From contig CAJQUN010000342.1 of assembly GCA_907163345.1 (NCBI GenBank), positions 558,001 to 622,000 of the forward strand: a DNA stretch of 64,000 nt, given 5' to 3'. The first letter of the stretch is position 1. Each line of letters begins with the position of its first letter. The DNA is from Haberlea rhodopensis. Lineage: Eukaryota; Streptophyta; Magnoliopsida; Lamiales; Gesneriaceae. Made by a program: the position numbers and the translations under genes. The notes under the pieces are model-generated. The model was not told where the DNA came from. It saw only the letters and a program-made list of their open reading frames with translations, and ran no database searches. This document shows, piece by piece, positions 11,682 to 23,482 of the stretch.

Positions 11682-14600
11682 ATTTCAATGCTTACACTAA
11701 GGTCCATATGAAGCGAGGAAGATTTCCGCTTATATGGAGTAGTAAGAAGCATTGAAATACACTATTGATATCTCACGAGTCCAGGTTATCCTAGTGAGGA
11801 TTTCAATGCTTACGCTAAGGTCCATATGAAGCGAGGAAAAATTCCGCTTATGTGGAGTAGTAAGAAGCATTGAAATGCACTACTGATAAGTGACTCAATT
11901 CCATAAGAAGCAAGAATTCTGCTGACATGGATTCCATAGGAAGCGAGGAAAAATTCCGCTTACGTGGATTTCTATAAGGAGCAAGAATTCTGCTTACGTG
12001 GATTCCAAAGGAAGCGAGGAAAAATTCCGCTTACGTGGAAAAGGAAGGAGGAACCATAATTTCATGTGTCGATTTATATTCATTTCTCTATGAGGACACG
12101 GTTGATAGCGATGGTTCATTCCGCCAGGTGTATTTATAGCGATGGTTCATTCCGCTATATTGATTGGCGATGGTTCATTCCGCCAGGTGTATTGATAGCG
12201 ATGGTTCATTCCGCTATATTGATTGGCGATGATTCTTTCCGCCAGGTGTATTGATAGCGATGGTTCATTCCGCTATATTGATTGGCGATGGTTCATTCCG
12301 CCAGGTGTATTGATAGCGATGCCTCTTTCTGCTACTATGTGGACGATGATTCATGCTCAGGTGTATAGCGAGGTTTCATGCCACTTATTATATGACGAGG
12401 TATCGTGCCGTCGATTCTATAGCGATGGATTGTGCCGCTATGTACTCAGCACAGGATTTTGCCGCCTTCGAGCGATGAGTGCTGATTACACACTATTATT
12501 GAGCGACGGAGACAGGTATGCCGCTATATCGTTAGCGATGAGGTATGAGTTATTGCTATTCTATTAGCATTATTGTAGCTGGCATGCGATGATATACATG
12601 TTTTATTATGCCTATTTTACTAGCATGATGGTGGATGACATACGCTGTGTACATGGACCGTCACGAGTTGACTGGGTTGTTTGATGTCATTGTTGACATG
12701 TATCGTCACTAGTTGGCAATACCTTAGATGCCATGAGTTGGCATGTGTCGTCACAGGATGACGATGACGATGGTGTAGGAGATGTCTTATTAGACATGCA
12801 TCATCGTTACGATGAACAATGTGTTGAGTATACGTATTCAGTGGTATGCCTTGGGTGCCAGTACCGAGCACAAGGTGGTGTGTGCGTCACCAATTGACGT
12901 GACCCTTATACCGAGCGGGTTGCTCGAGGAATGGATGGATGCGCTGTACATGTGATTGTACCGCAGCTTATGTTTGGGGTGATCATATTACGAGTGGTGA
13001 TACCCTTAAGGTATGCTCGTTGGAATGGATTTTTGGCCATGTTTTTGACGACATGAGTAATTATGGAGGAAATTACTCGCTTTCTGTCGATGTGACATGT
13101 GACAGACATGGTCACACCACCATTGAGGGTGTAGGATGGGTCCTAAGGGAGTAGGATCAGGTTATGTTAAGTACATAGGGACATTGGAGTGTCCAGGGTG
13201 TATAGGCATTAGAGGAATGTTGGGTAAAGACCCACTACTCTATTGATTTTCTTCCCACAGTATGGTATGCTGTGCGGAAACGTCCATCTTATTGGTAGGT
13301 TTGAGGTGAACCTAGAGAGGCAGCGACTAGTTTGTCTGCCGTGTGTGTGCAGCACCATGAGGGGCTTGCTAGAGCCGTTATACTGCTCGTTGGAACCAAG
13401 TTTGGCAAATCGTAAGGTGATGCGATGTGGATTGTGGTGGACTCTAGTAGTCACCACGTCATTTGAAATTGAGGTTGTGTATGCCTCACTGAAACGTGTA
13501 TACGTTTATGTTTAATCTTGGTGAGACTTGTCTGGGACAGCTCATGATGTTGGAGTACCAACAAGAGAGTCATCAAGTCGTTGACTCGATCTGGGGAATC
13601 CGTGTATTAGGGATACAATGGGTGTTATTGTATCCAGTTTTTCCGAACGGTGGTTCGAGACTAGTGGATCTCGAGTTCGATGGCACTTCCCTTGTGAGGA
13701 AGGAGGTAGTATTATACCTATTTGGGAATCTTTGAAAGATTCGGTGAGTTGGTACGTGTGGTGTTGATTTTGGGAATCACACCGTGTTGTTGATCGTCGA
13801 TTATCGTTCTCCACTGGTAGGGAATGACTCAGAATTGACGGTTGTGTTTGGGGCTTAGGGGTAGGTTGTAGATACCCGAGCCAAGTGCATTGAGTATGCA
13901 TGCGATGTCAGTGCTTATGCAGGTTTACTGGTGAGTATACGGATGCCAGTTATTGATTTCCTTTCTGTCAAGCATAGAGTTATGCTATTTTAGGATGGTT
14001 AAATCTCTGATGAGAGATATGGAACACCTTGAGATTGGGAATCTCCATGACACGATAATTATGAGGAACAATCGTGAAGTTAGTTGACTCCCTTTGAGGA
14101 GGGATTATCTTGTGTGGGTTAAGGTATTTCCTTGTTGGTGTTTTCCTTCGAGTTATGCGATAGCCTTCCCAAGTTTGGATTGTTAAATCCTAGGATTATC
14201 AAGGGATGGCAGGAATTTCGGATTTGTTGGGTGTCGCTGACGACACAAGCGTTGAGGATGCAATGGGTTTATTGCATGTCCTTTCAAATTTGAAACTCTG
14301 TGGAGTCTCGATTGTTTATTTATGACCAGGATGTGGTTCTTGGGATATCCGGAGGTGGACATCTTGTGATATGTCTTTTGTGTGAATCTGTGGCCGTGAG
14401 TTGCCCAATTTGAGTTGCAATGATGCGACTGCTCCTTCGATAGAGGAGGTTTGAAAGTGGAAACCAGGTTTGGTATGTGTACACCATGGTATACTAATGT
14501 TTCCCTCGTAACGATGTATGTTAGACATCGTGAGTCATGATAGAGATGTCATTGAATGACATCTACGATGGAATCGGGAGCGATTCGAATCCTTGCAGTT

Positions 14601-14794
14601 TCAGTTGACTAACTGCTTTTGGATTTTTAGCATTGAGCTGTGCTGACACTCTTTGGCGTTATGATGGATTTGGAAGTCTATTCCACACCAGAGTTCGACA
14701 CGAGGTCAACGTTCTCACGGTTGAGGTGTCATTCAGGATGCGTTCTTACTAGTTGTATTAGAACTAAGGATGACTGTTCGATCTACAGTCGTAA
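11682..14794 (-). repeat. Right arm of the ~3-kb inverted repeat
   Basis: Reverse complement of 7091 to about 10070. It opens with two tandem copies of a roughly 110-bp AAGCGAGGAA...CATTGAAAT module (11682-11880), then runs outward through the 59-bp repeats (12121-12350) to 14794. It ends at TCGTAA immediately before gag-PR sequence. The ORFs at 12066-12567 are readings through the AGCG modules and show no domain. Confidence 0.85.
12121..12356. repeat. 59-bp tandem repeat, mirror copy
   Basis: CCGCCAGGTG recurs at 12121, 12180, 12239 and 12298, again exactly every 59 bp. It is the reverse-complement partner of 9542-9777, with about the same copy number. Confidence 0.93.
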
Positions 14795-16130
14795 ATAAGA
14801 TAGCTCGTATGTCCACGTTCCAATAACCGTGACATTTTAACAGCCAATATTAACAAAATCTTTGGACGAGAACCGTTCCCATAAAATGTCCATTGAGTCC
14901 CCTGATCAGATTGAAAATGAACCGTTCTCTGCCGGCAATCAACCACTGCCTGATATATGTTCAATACATCGATGCCCACAATGCAATCGAAATCTGACAT
15001 ACCCAGAACTACCAAATCCGTCTTCAGCTCATTGTCCTCAAAAAAATGAGGCAGTCAGAAAGTAACCGGTCAGCAATCACACGCTTCCCAGTGGGTGTCG
15101 AGACCAAAAGAGGCGTGGGCAACGGAGACGTGCACATAAGATGTCTATCCACAAAATTCGCAGACACAAAGGAGTTGGAGGCACCTGTGTCTTTCAAAAT
15201 AAAAGCGGGATATGTAAATAAATGACACGTACCAGCAATCACTTCCTCTGGAGCCGCCGCAGCCTGCTCCCTAGTCAAAGCATAAACCTGCCCTTGAGGT
15301 GGCCCCACTGCCTGACCTCCCAACTGTCGAGGCATCATTGGTTGCCTCTGTTGTACCATCCCACCAGTAAATCTTCCCTGCCTTCCCTAAGGTCTAACTG
15401 TCATTCACGGTTAGGACAATGCCAAGCAATGTGGCCCGTCTTGCCACATTTATAGCATGCCAAACAGTCGTGCATCAAATGCGGTCCTCCATAGAAATGA
15501 CATTTTGCTTCTCCAATTCTACTCGCTTCAGTTTGGCCTCTATTGGTAGATGCATTACCCCTTCGGTCCCCCTATCTTCGGCTATCCATCTGCTTCCCAC
15601 TAAATCGGGATGATGATGAAGTTTCACGAGATTTAAATGATTCCCCTCGAGGACTTAGGTTATCAGATACTGGCCTCTATGGTGGAACTTGCAGGGGTAC
15701 AGCATCTGTATAAGCACTGACTCCAATCTCTGCTAGCTCTGCTCTGGTAAGAACATCATCAAAGGAGCTGGGGTTGTTGGAGATAACCCGGTCTAACAGT
15801 TCCGGCCTCAAGCCTTTCATAAAATGCCGCATCTTGGCATGTCCGTTCATAGCAATGTGAGGGACGTACCTCAACAATGATGAGTACTGCATAGCATAGT
15901 CCGAAACAATCATGTTACCCTGATTTAATTGGTGAACTCGTCTTCCTTCATCTGCCTAGCAGCCGCAGAAAAGTGGCGGTTCAGAAACCAGGTCCTAACA
16001 ACCTCCGGTCCACCAATATCCCTTGAGCTCTCATTTCCATCACGGTTGTCTTCCACAACATGGAAGATTTCTTGGCCAACTGAAATTTTGCTAGCCTCAA
16101 CCAGGCAGTCTTAGCACAGGGTGCCAACTT
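14795..16130 (-). pseudogene. Tekay-like gag-PR fragment
   Basis: A broken minus-strand gag-protease piece. Gag core fragments lie at 16110-15680 (a stretch matching MKGLRPELLDRVISNNPSSFDDVLTRAEL). The zinc knuckle CYKCGKTGHIAWHC is near 15463-15423. Protease follows with an intact catalytic DTGAS (residue 57 of the frame starting at 15359) and the later VVLGMSDFDCI motif near 15010. Several frameshifts and stops interrupt it, and the gag start is deleted. RT is absent: the fragment stops at 14795, in the PR-RT linker, where the inverted repeat begins. It belongs with the PBS and LTR to its right. Confidence 0.88.
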
Positions 16131-16176
16131 GTTTGTTAAGTCTACCATTCACTCATTCCCGGGTTCTCTAACCACT

Positions 16177-16188
16177 GCTATGATACAA
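16177..16188 (-). other. Degenerate PBS
   Basis: Minus strand TTGTATCATAGC, two mismatches from the tRNA-iMet PBS, placed just inside the LTR end at 16193. The decay fits the broken gag-PR next to it. Confidence 0.8.
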
Positions 16189-16192
16189 CTAA

Positions 16193-17994
16193 TGTAAGGC
16201 CTTGCTACCTTAAGTGCGGATTAAAGGCATAAAGAGAGCTAATCATGCATAAATCAGAGTATAAGTTTCATATTGATGCTTTGAGTTTAAGGATTAAAGT
16301 GCCAAAAATAAAATTCCAAAAAGATTAATTACATTCCCGCAAAATGAATGTTAAGCTATAGCTTTGCACTACCCCTAGAGTAGAGACTATACAAAATAAT
16401 CATGTCATTCTATACCGATAGCGCTCCTTACAAAGCTCACCGCATCAACCAGGTCCTTAGCCCTCCGCTCCAAAAGCTCCTACAGGAACAACCCCAAAAT
16501 CATGAGCATATAATAAATCATATCCACTTGAACATGATTATGATTATGATATAAAAATGCATAACCGTAAAAATAAATCACTTCCTGTATTCTATGCATC
16601 ACTTTCATAATCAACAGATTATAATACCATTAATAAATGTCATGACATGCATCCGTTCTATCAATACCGATAACCATTTTCCAGTTTTATTATATTAGTG
16701 GCATAATGCCCCTCGCGTTGACATGACAGCAGCATTAATACACATCGCTTCGACATATTAGCGGCATAATATCCCTCGCAGCGGCATGCTCATCGCTTCG
16801 ACATATTAGCGGAAAATATTCTTCATCGATATAATATGACAGCGGCAAGTATTCTATCATCGCTTCGACATGATGGAGGCAATCATTCTTCAGCATTGGA
16901 ATATAACATCGACTTATAATAACATGCACCAATGCATCCAATATACATATGCAACCATAATGCATAATCCAATATGTATATGCAACCATAATGCATAACC
17001 CAATACGTAAAATACATTTTACCGTCCGATGCCCGTACGTCTCACTACGTACCTTTGTTCCAAAATGTGCGGTCGATCGCCAATGGGCCCCGATCGATCG
17101 CGAGATGCTACTGCCTCATCGCCCAAAAAAATGCCATTCCGTGATCGATCACTGAGCTTATGCAGATCGATCGCATCAATCTCGTGATCGATCGCTGAAA
17201 CATTCTGCTCCGAGACATGAAACACGCGATCGATCGCTGCTGCCTGTAGGTGCGAAAATCAGCATTTTCACACACTAACTTCCTCCCAACCCCCACAACC
17301 TCCAATCTTTACAACTCAACACAACCCAAAACTTCAATGTACACCACCAAACACATTAATATCCATAAAAATCCCACAAACCAACAATACACATAACATT
17401 CAAAACAAACCCATTGTTTTTCCCAAAATCAACATTTCAAAACCCATCAAAACATACCCAAATCTTAACAAAAAAGTTTCCTTACCACTTGAACTCAAAT
17501 CCTAGCAAGATATCCAAGCTTACAAGCTTTCCTAAGCTCCTCTTCTTTCTTGGTTTGGGATGAAAAATGAAGAGTGTTGGGGGAGGGAAAAAGAGGGTTA
17601 TCGATTAAGGGGGGGAGCGAGTGATAGGGTTGTGTGGTGGGGAATGGGATAAGTAAGGGGTGAGGTAATGGTATAAATCCATATAAAAGAATTGATGTCC
17701 ATGAATTTAGCATGATGTATTAAAATATCCCTAAATGATATTTTAAAGCATTTACCAAAAAAATGCACCATAACCCCAATTAAACATGCTTTCCAAAATA
17801 ATTAACACCCATCTCAAATAACCATGCCAAAACTCAATTTTCACAACATGCATCACATGCACCCTGAAAAGTACTACCAGGACATGCCCACCGCATAACT
17901 ATTCATTACACCACCATAAATAATTTAGCACCGTATTAATCACATAAACATAATTAATGGCCCGAATGCACATAATTATTTCAGGGATATCACA
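16193..17994 (-). mobile_element. 5' LTR of the 14795-17994 element
   Basis: Plus strand TGTAAGGCC to AGGGATATCACA, 1802 bp. It contains AGCGGC/CTCGC modules at 16680-16880, a GTACG block at 17019-17057 and a decayed palindrome array. The candidate TSD on the right is TAATC; the left partner is lost. Confidence 0.86.
17069..17237. repeat. GCGATCGATCGC array, partly decayed
   Basis: Copies or near-copies start at 17069, 17090, 17141, 17163, 17184 and 17226. The copy at 17141 is GTGATCGATCAC: both outer CpGs have become TpG/CpA, yet the 12-mer is still a perfect palindrome. Confidence 0.85.
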
Positions 17995-18852
17995 TAATCA
18001 TTTATCAAGAACTCAAAACCACAATCGTTAGACATGAATATGTCCAAGAAGTGAAGTACACACATATGCATTATACATTCGTTTAATCATCAAGTAATTT
18101 CACTCGGCATAATAGTCCAGTGTTAATTCGTGACACACATATTTTAGCCTTACGCCAACCATTGGCACATATACTACACAAATTCACTGTACTCCTTTAC
18201 TTGTTATAGTGGCGGCACAATTTACCCATCGCATGCTATAACAGTGGCAAAATAATACCTACCGCTTGTTTATAATTGCGGCAAATTTACCTTTTGCAAT
18301 TTATAGCAACAACACACTAATTATTCCTCACCGCTTACTCAATAAACAAGCACAATATATTGAAATACCCGTATTGCACGATATTTACAATCCACATAAA
18401 TAAACCCTACAATAACAACTAAAATGTTGTTATCGTTTCCACTTTAATTCAATTCATCAACAAGTATCTATGGTGCCGTAACACACTAAGACACTCTCAT
18501 GTCACCCACGACATGGATAATAATCCCATGCCAACCTGTGACATGGACAACAATCTTCATAGTCATATTTTAAGATCACCTCGTGTCTCCGCGTGATAGT
18601 TGAAAAGTGTTCGACAAACTTAATTTTTCTTATACCCTTAATTGAGTTTAGGACTGCACGATTAAAGAGACATGATATACTCGTTATTAAAGAGACATGA
18701 TATACTCGTCCACACATGAACCAAAACATAATTAGATCACTATCTCAAAGTCTCAAGTCTCACTAGTCCTCAAACTAGTCTAAGCATTTAGCAATTGGCC
18801 TCAATTCACGCTAGACCTCTAACTTGCCCAAAACTCAAATTAGAACCACTAA
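17995..18852 (-). other. Non-coding leader-like stretch beside the divergent LTR
   Basis: 858 bp without coding signal. It contains degenerate AGTGGCGGCA...CATCGC modules (18210-18360) and ends CCACTAA before the TGTAAGG of the LTR at 18853, the position a PBS would occupy. The PBS itself is not recognisable. Most likely it is the untranslated leader of the element owning that LTR, truncated by the element ending at 17994. Confidence 0.55.
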
Positions 18853-19570
18853 TGTAAGGCCCCGCTTATGGTAAAACGGAATTAACAATGTAATGACGAT
18901 ATGGCTCTAAAATGATGATATGTATTCTACAAAAAAATTGGGCGGAGTCTCCACGTAAAATGGACTTTCCAAAAAAAATAAAACACCATAAAAATGTCAT
19001 AAACCAACCTCACCAATATTCAACACTAATCCAAAAATAAAATCCACTAACAGATAAAATGTCTAACTAGTTTACTGACCTTAGAGATAGACAACTTCGC
19101 AATCCTGAATAAATTATGACAATCCCCAAATAAAACACTTTAATTAATCAAAATCATTCTAGCTACGATCACCTAGCCCAAAATGATTGTGCTACTCTTC
19201 TAGACGTAGCGATTCCTTCTCCCAATGCTTCCAAAAAGCTAGAACTGTCACCTGTTTCCACAGAAACAGCCCCCACACGGGTGAGCACACTAGCATAATA
19301 ATCACAAATATATAATGAATTTGCAATTCATAATTCACAAGGTATAATGCTGTAAAATTACGAAATACTCCCTGAGTATATCCAGACGATATGAGATCTC
19401 ATTAGCTATTCCTGTTCCCATAATTCCATAAGTTATCATACTCACAAAAATCATAATAATTAAATTAATCTAATAAACACTTTCGTAATATCACATTGCA
19501 TGCTCCAGCCACGACCTTTATATCACATTAACACATAGTTCACTCAACGATTGACCCAAACACTATAAAT

Positions 19571-19690
19571 ACGTCGCTCGTACTCACAGCGACCCAAACA
19601 CATTAATAATACGTCGCCCGTACTCACGGCTACCCAAACACAATAATAATACGTCGCTCGTACCACGGTGATCCAAACACAATAATAACA
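19571..19690. repeat. 40-bp minisatellite, first block
   Basis: Units of the form ACGTCGCTCGTACTCACGGC plus about 20 bases start at 19571, 19611 and 19651. The run is split by the LTR inserted at 19691 and resumes at 21652. Confidence 0.92.
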
Positions 19691-20337
19691 TGTAGGGTCT
19701 TCCTACCTTAACATCATATAGTACACATATAATGGACAGAACATGAATTTATAACCTCTTAAGGGTTCCGGTTGTAGTTGAGCTAAGAAGATTACAGGCC
19801 AAAATAAGATTTCCAAAAGCTATTTAATTACATTCCCAATAATGAATGTTAAAGTTATAGATTTATACTACTCCTAGAGTAGAGACTATCAAAATCCTGC
19901 ATTCTATATTCATCTTGTTCCCTTTTAGCTCACCGCCTGAACCCTACCCTAGGCCCTTCGGTCCAAAAGTGTACCTACAGGGACAACACATTGTGAGCAT
20001 ATACATATTTACTTAACATGATATTAAAAGACATACAGTAATGCATAACATCTTAGTTAAGTAAAAGTTATTGGTCGTTCTTCAACTTCTTTTGTTATCC
20101 CTGATTCTTATTCATGTATAAGGGCATCTTACCCCATTGTATGGCATCTTACCATAACATAACCATCGTGTGACATCTTACCACATGGGCATCTTACCCA
20201 ATCATATAGCGTCTTACCATATCATAACATTGTGTGGCATCTTACCACAGGGGCATCTTACCCACTCACATACATTGGGTGGCATCTTACCACATGGGCG
20301 TCTTACCCAATCATATACGTCGTATGACCTTATCATA

Positions 20338-20540
20338 AACTTACTTATCATAAACATCATCATCATAAACGTCATCATAACCATCATCATCGTAAACATC
20401 ATCATAATCATCATCATAAACATCGTCATCATAAACATCATCATAAATATCATCATAAACATCATCATCGTAAACATCATCATAAACATCATCATCATAA
20501 ACATTATCATAAACATCATCATCATAAACATCATCATTAA
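20338..20540. repeat. CATCAT/ATAAACATC microsatellite tract
   Basis: Imperfect trinucleotide and dodecamer repeats (ATCATCATAAAC). The poly-Met/Ile ORFs on both strands are artefacts of this repeat. Confidence 0.95.
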
Positions 20541-20555
20541 ATGTAGAAGTATGGT

Positions 20556-20590
20556 TTACCGTCCGATGCCCGTACGCTTCTTACGTACCT
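20556..20590 (-). promoter_or_regulatory. Conserved GTACG...ACGTACC block (representative copy)
   Basis: TTACCGTCCGATGCCCGTACG followed by CTTCTTACGTACC: an inverted repeat GTACG/CGTAC around a short spacer. Equivalent blocks lie near 3264, 5330, 10187, 17019, 24684, 31767, 33320, 36098, 44443, 46689, 52477, 54722, 55989 and 60017, always on the PBS side of the palindrome array. A reverse-oriented relative is in the plus-strand LTR near 37460. Its role is unknown; such conservation across LTR types suggests a constrained regulatory or RNA-processing site. Confidence 0.6.
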
Positions 20591-20748
20591 TAATTCCAAA
20601 AGTGGAGAAATCGGAGAGCTTTATCTCCTTGAGGCTGTGGGTACTTGGGATGGTTCTACATAACCATACAAATTGATATTAGAAGCCAAACAATAGCCCA
20701 ATACCAAAAATTCAACAAAAATCATCATTTTCCAAATTTTGAACAGTG

Positions 20749-20959
20749 GCGATCGATCGCTCAAAACATGGCGATCGATCGCCTGATTTTTCACTTAGCG
20801 GCGATCGATCGCTTAAAATGAGGCGATCGATCGCCTGATGCGCATTTCGCTACTGGACGTTGGCGATCGATCGCGCCATTTGAGGCGATCGATCGCCTAC
20901 CTTCATTTTTGCGTACTGCCTCTCGGCGATCGATCGCTGCATTTGTAGCGATCGATCGC
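20749..20959. repeat. GCGATCGATCGC palindrome array, 4 perfect pairs
   Basis: Eight exact copies start at 20749, 20771, 20801, 20823, 20863, 20885, 20926 and 20948. All four pairs have exactly 22-bp spacing; pair-to-pair steps are 52, 62 and 63 bp. This is the best-preserved array in the window. Confidence 0.97.
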
Positions 20960-21651
20960 CACAACCAGTGGCCGCGATTTCACCATTTTTGTGTGCACTT
21001 TCCAAGCTCATCCTCATACCTTTCAAAACCAAACTTCCCTACAATAACAATAACATCATAACCCACTAAAACCCACATAAAACACTTCAAAAATCATACC
21101 CCAAACATATATAACACATACCCAAAACAACCCACATAAATCATCAAAACTAACCAATTTCAACACCAAACATCTTGAAAACTTAAGGAAGGGTCCCATA
21201 CCTCTTGTAGGCCCCAAATCTTAGCAAAGATTACACAGACACAAGTTTTGTGGAACTTTCCTTCTTCTTCTTTGGTGGATTTCGAAAATGGGTAAAATGG
21301 TAGGGTTTGGAAGTAATTTGGGGATTTAGAGTGTAAAAGTGTAAAGTGAGATAAAGTGTAGGAAAAAAGTGGGTATATTGGGGATAAAAGGGGTTGTGTA
21401 ATTTAATTAAAAATTGTACCACAAACTTAACATGATGTATAAAACACTCCAACATGGTATTTTAAAAGCATTTTACAAAAATGCTCTAAACTTCATCTAA
21501 AATCACATCTTCCTCATATTTAATAATCAACACAATTAAATCATGTTAACATCTTAATACCCAACACATAAATCAATTATCACATGATTCATCATATAAA
21601 CAAAATTAATGCCTTAATTGCAATTAATTAATTTCGGGGCATCACATAACA

Positions 21652-22215
21652 CATCGCCCTTACTCACGGCTACCCAAAAACAATAATAACACGTCGCTCG
21701 TACTCACGGCAACCTAAATAAAATAATAATATGTCGCTCGTACCCACTGTGAGCCAAACACAATAATAAGACATCGCAAGTACTCACGACAACCCAAACA
21801 CAATAATAATACGTAGCTCGTACACACGGTGATCCAAACACAATGATAACACGTTGCTCGTACCCACGGTGACCCAAACACAATAATAACATGTCGCTCG
21901 TACTCACGGCAACCTAAGTATATTAATAATACGTCGCTCGTACCCACTGTGACACACAATAATAAGACATCGTCCATACTCACAGCTATCCAAACACAAT
22001 AATAACACGTGTTCGTACCCACGGTGACCCAAACACAATAATAAGACATTGCCCGTACTCATGGCGATCCAAACACAATAATAATATGTCGCTCGTACCC
22101 ACAGCTGTCCAAACACAATAATAACACGTTACTTGTAACCACGACGACCTAAATATAATAATAATACGTCGCTCGTGCCCACAGTGACTCAAACACTATA
22201 AACATGCATCACACG
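21652..22215. repeat. 40-bp minisatellite, second block
   Basis: About 14 degenerate 40-bp units (TCGCTCGTACCCACGGTGACC plus an AAACACAATAATAA-type half). The minus-strand ORFs here, rich in YYCVW, are readings of the repeat. Confidence 0.92.
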
Positions 22216-22800
22216 TCCCCACGGTGATCCACATACTAGAACAACGTACTGTTCCCCATCATAGCATATAATAAATATATCTAGGCTCGTAAGTCCATAC
22301 GTACCTTATCATTGGAATTTCTAGTCGAGCTTACCTACTCTTTGCCCGAAAGTCTAGGGTGGCTATGAAAAAAATCCTACAATTCATAATAAGCATCAAT
22401 CACTCAAATAAAGTGATCAATCACTAATATATGATATGAAACACATTCAAGCATATTACTCACCATACACTTTAATACATGTTATAATGCATACCCACGT
22501 GTATCTATATCATATATTCACACACTACTCATGCTCAAAGGTATAAACATCTGATACCATTCACCCACCAAGACACTATAATGCTTTTAAGTTAGAAAGT
22601 GTAGGATTTTCACCACCAAATGATCAAGGCTTTAGACCAACACTTGAACACCATTTAGACATTTTATTAAACACCTCATGAGCATGATTTTCAAGCCCAA
22701 GAATTTAACCCCATAAATTATTTCATAATTTACCACACTAATCAATTGTTTATATATAAATAATTTTTGGGCATTAGAGCACTTTATTTTGGACATTACA

Positions 22801-23482
22801 GATGATACATTTCTTTGGACTCTGATATTTGGTATATTGAGATTCGATTCATTGTACCTTACATGCATTGCATTACATCATATATCACATTTTTATAGAT
22901 ACATGTTGTAATTACTTGATAGTGCCATATTGGGCTTTGGCTCACCCCCAAGGGGACTGTTGTTGTCTTTGTGTATGGACAATGACAGGTAGTACATGTA
23001 ACTAGGATCCCAAAGAGGGAATCCTCGATGCAAGCCATCTTGAGGTTGTTTCTCTGTCTATACCAGACGTATGATAGTTAAATGATACCAGGGTATGTCC
23101 TGGATCATATAACTATGTAATTCAGTCTTGAATATTTGTAGATATTTGGTGTTTATTTACTGCTGATGGTATTATGTAAATATTTTTAGTATGAAATGTA
23201 TGTTGGAGTGTTATTGTGCAAGTTATGGTATGATGTAAATATTTTTAGTATGGATTATGTGCTGGATGCCTATTGTGCATGATATGTTTTTATGTATTTA
23301 CTTTCAGCACTGGAGATATTGCTATGTGTGTTTTATTATTTTTGGTATGTCCCTCGTGCGGGGAGGTCACGCCGAAATTTTTAGAGCCACTTGTTGGTAA
23401 AATTTTAAATAATCTTTCGTTGTTTAAGAATAAATAATCATTGTATGATAATTAAACACTTGATTAGGAATGAGTCCTCACA
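22801..23482 (+). mobile_element. Plus-strand LTR 3' fragment
   Basis: It carries the GGCTCACCCCCAAGGGG...GACAGGTAGTAC arrangement, comparable to the plus-strand LTR at 36230-38790, and ends GAGTCCTCACA at 23482. Its 5' part is missing where the divergent LTR abuts. It sits at the broken 5' end of copia gag sequence, so it probably inserted there. Confidence 0.55.

Larger units (their letters stand above)
19691..21646 (-). mobile_element. Solo LTR (TGTAGGG subtype), TSD TAACA
   Basis: A 1956-bp LTR, TGTAGGGTCTTCC to CGGGGCATCACA, flanked by the direct repeat TAACA (19686-19690 and 21647-21651). No internal region adjoins, so this is a solo LTR. Modules in order: GGGCATCTTACC minisatellite (20120-20320), CATCAT-rich tract (20338-20540), GTACG block (20556-20590), palindrome array (20749-20959), A/C tract, AT-rich U3. 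Confidence 0.95.
18853..22800 (-). mobile_element. Divergent LTR with minisatellite, interrupted by a solo LTR
   Basis: Plus strand TGTAAGGCCCC to TTGGACATTACA, interrupted by the solo LTR at 19691-21646 and its TSD. It lacks the palindrome array and carries a 40-bp minisatellite instead. A diverged version of the shared block (CGTAAGTCCATACGTACC) is at about 22289-22306. No TSD was found: the left side is leader-like and the right side joins a plus-strand LTR fragment. Confidence 0.7.

Noticed and set aside
12066..12567. Plus-strand ORFs with repeated DGSFRYIDWRWFIPPG
   Set aside because: They are the 59-bp tandem repeat and AGCG modules in translation (59 is not a multiple of three, so the frame cycles), and have no counterpart in the other arm's equivalent frame.
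20214..20537. Poly-Met/Phe and poly-Ile/Asn ORFs
   Set aside because: Direct translation of CATCAT/ATAAAC microsatellite; no composition or context of a real protein.
20749..20959. GCGATCGATCGC as cyanobacterial HIP1 (GCGATCGC) or bacterial contamination
   Set aside because: The motif is extended by four bases, confined to LTR arrays with fixed spacing, and surrounded by clear plant retrotransposon sequence.
21714..22192. YYCVW-repeat ORFs on the minus strand
   Set aside because: The 40-bp minisatellite read in successive frames; low-complexity repeat, no conserved start.
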